In this document: piece after piece, positions 58,828 through 64,000 of the stretch
How the letters are laid out: the number at the start of each line of letters is the position of its first letter
Position numbering within the stretch: the stretch's first letter is position 1
NCBI RefSeq assembly: GCF_014648875.1
Contig: NZ_BMRY01000003.1
Coordinates: forward strand, 186,001-250,000
Direction of reading: 5' to 3'
Source of the DNA: Streptomyces parvus
GTDB lineage: Bacteria; Actinomycetota; Actinomycetes; Streptomycetales; Streptomycetaceae
Length of the DNA: 64,000 nt
Made by a program: the position numbers and the translations under genes
Notes under the pieces: model-generated
Told to the model about the DNA's origin: nothing
Database searches by the model: none
Seen by the model: the letters and a program-made list of their open reading frames with translations, nothing else

Positions 58828-59543
58828 GGGCGCCCACCTCCTCCCTTCGTGGCGGCAGGATTGCTTGCTCCTGCGTCTCTGGGGCCTGACGCAGGTGGGA
58901 CGGATGCTTCGCGCCTCCGGTTCCTTCCGTCCGCGCCGTTCTCCTCGTCGGGGGTCTGTCCCTCGGTTTCCGCGCGCAGATGGCGGACCAGAGGGGCCAG
59001 TCTCGCCCGGCCCCGGGCGCACCGGCTCTTCACGGTGCCGGTCGGCACCTCCAGGATGTCGGCGGCCTCCGCCACGGGGTAACCCTGCATGTCGACGAGG
59101 ACCAGGGCCGCCCGCTGCTCGGCGGGCAGCGTGTCCAGGGCCTTCTGGAGCTGACGGTGGAGGTCCCGCCGCACAGCGGGGGCCTCAGCGGATTCGTGGG
59201 GCTCCAGCAGCTGATCGAGCCGTTCGGCGTCGTCCACGGGGGACGTCTTGCGGGAGGCGGCCTTGCGTACCCGGTCAAGACAGGCGTTGACGGTGATCCG
59301 GTGGAGCCAGGTGGTGACGGCGGACTGGCCGCGGAAGGTGTGGGCGGCGCGGAAGGCCTTGACGAGGGCGTCCTGGACGGCGTCGGCCGCTTCCTCCCTG
59401 TCCCCCAGGGTCCGCAGCGCCACGGCCCAGAGCCGGTCGCGGTGACGGCGTACGAGTTCACCGAAGGCGTCGGGGTCGCCCGCCACATGCTGGGCGAGCA
59501 GGTCCGAGTCGCTCGGGCCAGTGCCCGCGGAGCCGGCGCCCAT
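58824..59543 (-). CDS. sigM: ECF RNA polymerase sigma factor SigM
   Basis: About 239 residues. Region 2 (LVRRHRDRLWAVALRTLGDR, AVQDALVKAFRAAHTFRGQS) and region 4 (LPAEQRAALVLVDMQGYPVA, PTGTVKSRCARGRARLAPLV) are intact. The tail of about 45 residues is low complexity. ATG 59543 has GGGAGA at 5 bp. Its placement beside trxBA and murJ matches sigM of mycobacteria, hence the name. Confidence 0.9.
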   Translation of the reverse strand: MGAGSAGTGPSDSDLLAQHVAGDPDAFGELVRRHRDRLWAVALRTLGDREEAADAVQDALVKAFRAAHTFRGQSAVTTWLHRITVNACLDRVRKAASRKTSPVDDAERLDQLLEPHESAEAPAVRRDLHRQLQKALDTLPAEQRAALVLVDMQGYPVAEAADILEVPTGTVKSRCARGRARLAPLVRHLRAETEGQTPDEENGADGRNRRREASVPPASGPRDAGASNPAATKGGGGRP

Positions 59544-59709
59544 TCTGTCTCCCAAAGCTGCACAGAAGGCCACTTTAAGGGTGAAAGTGCCTTGGATTCT
59601 GATCGACACTATCTCAGACAGTTGATAACCTCTTCAAGGTCCGGGCGGAAATAATGAAATATCCTGCCCAATTAAATAAAATATAAAATTCTGTGCATAA
59701 AGGATATAC

Positions 59710-60204
59710 GTGCACAAGCGATTCCGTACCGCTTCAGCTGCTCTTGCCGTTGCCTGTTCCGCGGTGGTGGGAGTGCTGGGATCGGCCTCCGCCGCGAACG
59801 CGTCGATATCGGTCGACACGAACAAGATAGGCAACTGCGACCCCAGCTGTATCACCTTCTTCTACAACTCGAACTACGGTGGTTCGCGGACGACGATCAA
59901 CTCCACTGGTGGTGCTGAAGGCATCTCCAACCTGGCCCCGTACACCTTCCTCACCTCGGGGAACGGCCAGGGGGTTTCGCTGAAGAACAACGCTGCCTCG
60001 ATACAGACGAGGCTTCCCGGGGTCGGGGTTAACGTGGCGGTCTATTACAACAGTGGATACGCAGGCGCCTGCGACGCGATGCGGGCAAAGAACAGTGAAT
60101 TTGGATATCTTCCTCAGTTGAAGGCCACCTACAACAACAACGCTTCGGTCTACTTCCGGGTCAGCGGCTCGCCGAGTGGAAAGTGCACGATCTGGTCGAG
60201 CTGA
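59710..60204 (+). CDS. secreted I36-like (beta/gamma-crystallin-type) protein
   Basis: A 164-residue secreted protein with a signal peptide ending near ASAANA (residue 31). The mature part contains FFYNSNYGGSRTTINSTGG and VYYNSGYAGACDAMRA, repeats related to the peptidase inhibitor I36 / crystallin fold, and four Cys for two disulphides. The start is GTG 59710, just after an AT-rich stretch at 59640-59709 with TAAAATATAAAAT-like sequence that is unusual for the genome. A role as protease inhibitor is only by family resemblance. Confidence 0.75.
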   Translation: MHKRFRTASAALAVACSAVVGVLGSASAANASISVDTNKIGNCDPSCITFFYNSNYGGSRTTINSTGGAEGISNLAPYTFLTSGNGQGVSLKNNAASIQTRLPGVGVNVAVYYNSGYAGACDAMRAKNSEFGYLPQLKATYNNNASVYFRVSGSPSGKCTIWSS

Positions 60205-60283
60205 CCTGATCCGGGAATGTTCTCCTTGCTTGGCAGGCGTTCTTTCGAGCGCCTGCCAAGCGCTTTATGTGAGGCGCAGGAAA

Positions 60284-61180
60284 GTGAATTTTTCGCAGCT
60301 TCGTTGTGCGAGAGTGCTGTTGATTGGGTCGATTATTTTTCTTGGCGGCTGTGCGGCCCCGTCGGAGCCTGTTCGGCCAACGCCTCAGCCGGAGAGCTCG
60401 TCAGGTCGCAGCTACTCCGGCAAGGCGCTTCGGCTCCCCATCGACGAATACAGCGTGTCTCCAGAGGACCATGCGGTTGTCCAGAAGGCAAAGATTCTTC
60501 TGGCTAATGCTTGTTTGAAACGGCTCGGCTCCTCCTACTCGCTGCCCCCGGCCGAGGATCCTGCTGAGGACGCGGAAATCAGCAGGCGGTACGGCATATC
60601 GGATCGGGCAACGGCGGCGAGGTATGGATATCACATGCCGTCGTCTGCGCCCGGCGCGGATGAGAAGCTGAAACCTCTCTCGGACGACGAGAAGCGACTG
60701 GTCTTCGGAGAGCAGGGAGATGGAGAAAGCGCTGAAGGCGAATCCGTCCCCGATGGCGGTTGTTTCGGTGAAGCAGAAGCGAAGATAAATGAATCCGGTG
60801 TGCCGGAGGCTGCCATTTCATTCGCCTCTCAGGTCAACAGAGAAAGCTTTGAACGATCCATCGGCGATGAGCGGGTCGATGTGGTGGTGAAGGCCTGGTC
60901 GAAATGTATGGCCGAATCCGGATACTCCTACGATTCTCCGTTGGAATCTGTGGGAGATGAAAAGTTCCATAGCTCCGAGAAGGCCGGTGCCGAAGAGAAG
61001 CGGGTGGCTCTGACTGACCTGGATTGCAAGGGTCGGGTCGGTCTCATCGAGAAATGGGGCAGTGTGGAGGCCGGGATGCAGAAAGAGGCGATGAAACGGG
61101 ATCCTGAAAAACTGATCCAGTTGAAAGCCTTTCAGGAATCCCAGCTTCGCAATGCTCGTAAAGCCCTCTCAGGGGCCTGA
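60284..61180 (+). CDS. putative lipoprotein of unknown function
   Basis: About 298 residues. A signal peptide (RVLLIGSIIFLGGCAAP) ends in lipobox LGGC, so the protein is probably lipid-anchored outside. The body is charged and helical with paired Cys (NACLKRL, SKCMAESGYSY, DLDCKGRVG), a pattern seen in many actinobacterial lipoproteins without known function. GTG 60284 has AGGA upstream. Its codons are less GC-biased than those of its neighbours. Confidence 0.75.
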   Translation: MNFSQLRCARVLLIGSIIFLGGCAAPSEPVRPTPQPESSSGRSYSGKALRLPIDEYSVSPEDHAVVQKAKILLANACLKRLGSSYSLPPAEDPAEDAEISRRYGISDRATAARYGYHMPSSAPGADEKLKPLSDDEKRLVFGEQGDGESAEGESVPDGGCFGEAEAKINESGVPEAAISFASQVNRESFERSIGDERVDVVVKAWSKCMAESGYSYDSPLESVGDEKFHSSEKAGAEEKRVALTDLDCKGRVGLIEKWGSVEAGMQKEAMKRDPEKLIQLKAFQESQLRNARKALSGA

Positions 61181-61211
61181 GGGCTGTCCAATAGTTCGGA
61201 CAGCCCTCAGG
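61176..61211. terminator. terminator overlapping lipoprotein stop codon
   Basis: Perfect 14-bp stem (61176-61189 and 61198-61211) that includes the TGA of the lipoprotein gene. Convergent with the pseudokinase gene, 18 bp from its end. Confidence 0.85.
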
Positions 61212-61229
61212 AAAGATCGGTGTCGAGGT

Positions 61230-62963
61230 TCACCCTGTGAACTCGACGTCGATCACGCCCTGCTTGTAACCATCTGTGCTGAACGCATCGGCCGGTGACC
61301 TCGGCATTTCTGTGATCCACACGAGGATGAACCGCGTGCTCACGGGCTTCTTCGCCGCAAGAGTGGCCTTGGTTCCCGTGGTCGCCGTTTCGGCGATCTT
61401 CTCCATGGAGGTCAGGGGCGTGGATGTGGAGAGGGAATCGGCGCCGTACAGCGCGACCTTGGTGCGCTCACCGCTGAACTTGAGATCGATGGTCGCTGAC
61501 GAGACCTTCTGACCTGCCTCGATCTCGTACATGATGCCGACCCCCTGCTTGAACGGGGCCAGCCGGGGCCCGTCCACGAAGGTCTTGGACCGCCAGTAGG
61601 TCGAGGCATCCCCGTCATGGGTCAGGCGGACATCACCGGGGTCCTGTGCCTTCCCGTCCGGGGAGTACTCGACGGCGTTCTCGATGGGCAGCGGCTTCAG
61701 GTCCGCTTTCCCCTTGCCGTCATCGTTCGGCTCGGAGGGGCCCTGTGTGGGAACGGAGTCGTCCGCGTGGCCCCTGCGGTCGAGCAGAGCCTCCGCGAGC
61801 TGCCAGCTGCCGAGGCCCAGGGCGGCAATCAGGAGAGCGGACACGGTCCACTTGAGCACGCGGCCGGTACGGCTCTGCAGGGGCGCCGGTGGGACCGGCA
61901 GCACGGGCTGTGTGACGGCGGACGGGTGGGAGGACGGACGCCCGTACGTGCCCTGTTGATAAGTCGTGCGCTGGTAGGCCGGCGGCGCGGTGAACGTGGG
62001 CTCCGGCGGAAGGATGCGCGGCATGGCCGCGACGGCCTTGGCCAGCTCGTCCGGGGTGGTGCAGGGCGGTTCCTGGCGGGAGGCGGTGGCGCCGTCGTTG
62101 GCGAGCGCCCGCATCGCGAGCTCGGAGAGACCTCGGTGGACGCCGGCCCGGACCTGATCGGGGGCGATGAGCCCGAGGCCCTTGGGCAGCCCGGCGAGCC
62201 CGTGGGCGTCGTCCCCGTACGGCCAGCGGTGCGTCAGGGCGGCGTACAGCAGGGCGCCGATGGCCTCGGTGTCCGTACGGAGGGGGCGCTCGGCGGTGAT
62301 GCCCCGCAGGGCGGCGTTCACGGCGAGGCCCCGGATGCGGTACTGCCCGGTGGAGCTGCGCAGGACCGCGCCCGGGGTGAGGCGCAGATGGGACAGGCCC
62401 TCGCGGTGGGCGGCGGCCATCGCCTGGGAGAGCTGGCTGACGAGCTGGTAGGCGTCGTGGGCCTCCATGGGCCCGGCGGCCAGCAGAGCGGTGAGCTCGG
62501 TGGCGTCCGGAAGCCATTCGTGGACCACGTAGACGAGGTCGTTCTCCTCGACGGCGTCCAGGACCTGGACGAAGCGCGGGTCGCCGAGCAGGGCCGAGGA
62601 GCGGGCGGCGGCCAGCACCGAGCGGGCCCGCGGATGGTCGGCGGGAAGCAGATGGACGCCCACGGCCCGGCGAAGCTTCTCGTCGACCGCGCGCCAGCTG
62701 CTGAAGCCGTCCAGACGGGTGACGCACTCCTCCAGGCGGTAGCGCCCGGCGAGTTTGTGACCGCTGTGCAGATCGGGTGACGCCGGAACGGCCTCGGAAC
62801 GCTTCCGCGCACCGTCCTTGTTCTCGGTGTCCTCGGGGCTCGCGCCCTTGGTGTCCTCGGCTTCCGCCGTCCCGTCGGTCGTGGCCTCGTCCGCCTTGGC
62901 GGTCAACGGCTTGTCACCGCTGTTGTCGGCCACGTCGACGGCAGCCGTGCTACGTTCCGCCAC
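61230..62963 (-). CDS. MurJ-associated pseudokinase membrane protein
   Basis: A 577-residue protein. A charged N-terminus of 70 residues, then a kinase-like domain (about 72-315) in which the catalytic HRD is replaced by HLRLTPGA and no DFG is present, so it should not phosphorylate. A helix follows at about 368-388 and an extracytoplasmic beta domain of discoidin type (about 430-577; DVRLTHDGDASTYWRSKTFV). In M. tuberculosis these parts are fused to MviN/MurJ, where PknB phosphorylates them and FhaA binds. Here they form a separate gene ahead of which murJ ends. GTG 62963. Confidence 0.88.
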   Translation of the reverse strand: MAERSTAAVDVADNSGDKPLTAKADEATTDGTAEAEDTKGASPEDTENKDGARKRSEAVPASPDLHSGHKLAGRYRLEECVTRLDGFSSWRAVDEKLRRAVGVHLLPADHPRARSVLAAARSSALLGDPRFVQVLDAVEENDLVYVVHEWLPDATELTALLAAGPMEAHDAYQLVSQLSQAMAAAHREGLSHLRLTPGAVLRSSTGQYRIRGLAVNAALRGITAERPLRTDTEAIGALLYAALTHRWPYGDDAHGLAGLPKGLGLIAPDQVRAGVHRGLSELAMRALANDGATASRQEPPCTTPDELAKAVAAMPRILPPEPTFTAPPAYQRTTYQQGTYGRPSSHPSAVTQPVLPVPPAPLQSRTGRVLKWTVSALLIAALGLGSWQLAEALLDRRGHADDSVPTQGPSEPNDDGKGKADLKPLPIENAVEYSPDGKAQDPGDVRLTHDGDASTYWRSKTFVDGPRLAPFKQGVGIMYEIEAGQKVSSATIDLKFSGERTKVALYGADSLSTSTPLTSMEKIAETATTGTKATLAAKKPVSTRFILVWITEMPRSPADAFSTDGYKQGVIDVEFTG

Positions 62964-63092
62964 CGTCGTTCCTGCCTCCCCATCCGTTGCGCGATGCCAG
63001 CCAGCTCTGCACAGTCACGCCAATTGTGCCCACACTCCAGCGCTATGCACGACACGCGGAGTGCGGCGATGGTTGTGCGGGCGGGTGCTCAT

Positions 63093-64000
63093 TCAGCGTC
63101 CGAGCCGTCCACGAACCATGCCGACCAGGCCGTTGACCTCTTCGATGCGCATCTTCTTCGCCGCGACGAAGAAGATGCCCAGGAGGAGGACACCGCCGCA
63201 GATCAGTGCGGCCAGGGAGCCGAAGGCACCGGTGCCGACCAGTTCCAGGATCCCGAACCCGACGGCGCCGCCGACCAGCGCGGCGGGCACCGCGGCCATG
63301 CAGAGACGGGCGTAGGTCCGCACGATGTGCGCGCCGTCCAGGTCGCCGCCGAGCCGGTTCCGCAGGCGGCGCCAGGCGACGCCGACGCCGACCGCATAGG
63401 CCAGACCGTAGGAGAAGGCCATGCCGACGACCGCCCAGCGGGCGGGCAGGACGACGTAACAGAGAGCGGAGGCCGCGGCGTTCACGGCGGCCACGATGAC
63501 CGTGTTGTAGAAGGGGGTGCGGGTGTCCTCGTAGGCGTAGAACCCGCGCAGCACGACGTACTGCACGGAGTACGGGATCAGGCCGAGCGCGAAGGCCATG
63601 AGGATGAAGCCCATGGAGCGGGCGGCCTCGATGCCGCTGGAGGCGTACAGCAGGGTGGCCATCGGCAGGCCGAGCGCGAGGAAGGCGAAGGCCACCGGCA
63701 CGATGGCGACGGCCGAGTTGCGCAGTCCCTGCGAGATGTCGTCGCGGACCGCACCCGGGTCGTTGTCGTGGGCCGCCCGCGAGATACGGGGCAGCAGCGC
63801 GGCCATGACGGAGACGGTGATGATCGCCTGCGGCATGCCCCAGATCAGCTGGGCGTTGGAGTAGGCCAGGAACCCGGTGCCGTCGTGGCCCGAGGCCGAG
63901 CCGGCGGCTGTGGCGAGCTGAGTGACGACCAGGACGCCCGCCTGGTTGGCCAGGACGAAGAGCACGGTCCATTTGGCCAGCTTGACGGTCTTGCCGAGGC
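63093..64000 (-). CDS. murJ: lipid II flippase MurJ (5' end outside window)
   Basis: The C-terminal ~300 residues of a MurJ/MviN flippase of the MATE/MVF superfamily: membrane helices with AIITVSVMAALLPRISRAAH and VLRGFYAYEDTRTPFYNTV, the typical MurJ blocks. The frame runs open to the window edge. It transports lipid II to the outer face for peptidoglycan synthesis and lies 129 bp upstream of the pseudokinase gene on the same strand. Confidence 0.92.
   Translation of the reverse strand, partial: LGKTVKLAKWTVLFVLANQAGVLVVTQLATAAGSASGHDGTGFLAYSNAQLIWGMPQAIITVSVMAALLPRISRAAHDNDPGAVRDDISQGLRNSAVAIVPVAFAFLALGLPMATLLYASSGIEAARSMGFILMAFALGLIPYSVQYVVLRGFYAYEDTRTPFYNTVIVAAVNAAASALCYVVLPARWAVVGMAFSYGLAYAVGVGVAWRRLRNRLGGDLDGAHIVRTYARLCMAAVPAALVGGAVGFGILELVGTGAFGSLAALICGGVLLLGIFFVAAKKMRIEEVNGLVGMVRGRLGR

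Noticed and set aside
59640..59709. AT-rich stretch as an insertion sequence end or attachment site
   Set aside because: No terminal inverted repeats, target duplication or transposase or integrase gene nearby; more simply a promoter of an acquired gene.

Overview
The window is chromosomal DNA from a Streptomyces (or very close actinomycete). The evidence is very high GC with strong third-position GC bias, many GTG starts, 4-bp stop/start overlaps, five perfect copies of the streptomycete parS sequence, and an oriC of about twenty 9-bp DnaA boxes between dnaA and dnaN. The gene order (fhaA-fhaB-pstP-rodA-pbpA-pknB, sortases, crgA, gyrA-gyrB-dciA-recF-gnd-dnaN-oriC-dnaA-rpmH-rnpA-yidD-yidC-jag-rsmG-parA-parB-trxA-trxB-sigM-murJ) is the one known around the central origin of the linear Streptomyces chromosome.

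Layout. 0-1.8 kb: a minus-strand pair (HTTM/SdpB-like and DUF5819/SdpA-like). 1.9-5.6 kb: a translationally coupled paaABCDE operon for the phenylacetyl-CoA epoxidase, behind a PaaR-like operator. 5.6-6.9 kb: an acyl-CoA dehydrogenase behind a perfect KstR-type palindrome. 6.9-12.1 kb: rhodanese, J-domain, DUF2252, an HxlR/azoreductase divergent pair, a parS with iteron-like repeats, and a ScbR/TetR-family regulator. 12.5-20.9 kb: tRNA-Leu, then the cell-growth signalling operon fhaA-fhaB-pstP-rodA-pbpA-pknB. 21-25.6 kb: three class E sortases interleaved with a pabA-type amidotransferase, a 62-residue membrane protein and a DUF881 protein. 25.8-36.3 kb: crgA, a DnaA-box cluster, rhomboid, cyclophilin, DUF5324, TerD, tRNA-Ala, an HTH protein, a second Ser/Thr kinase, a secreted membrane-anchored protein, a decayed VWA gene, a DLW-39 micro-protein, two small exported proteins and tRNA-Ile. 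36.4-49 kb: gyrase, replication genes and oriC. 49.4-57.7 kb: rpmH to trxB, including parAB with three of the parS sites and a textbook SigR promoter before trxB. 57.9-64 kb: anti-sigma and sigM, an AT-richer two-gene insertion, a pseudokinase and the start-truncated murJ.

How it works together. The origin-proximal block couples replication initiation (DnaA, DnaN, DciA, gyrase), segregation (ParAB/parS), translation and membrane insertion (rpmH, rnpA, yidD, yidC) and peptidoglycan growth control. In actinobacteria PknB and PstP set the phosphorylation of the pseudokinase partnered with MurJ, which FhaA then binds; every component of that circuit is in this window. The most unusual sequence features are a perfect 46-bp palindrome inside a sortase gene, 32-bp iteron-like repeats beside a parS, a DnaA-box cluster beside crgA, parS sites embedded in coding sequence and in a terminator, a KstR-like operator, a frameshifted VWA pseudogene, and the compositionally foreign pair between sigM and the murJ module.
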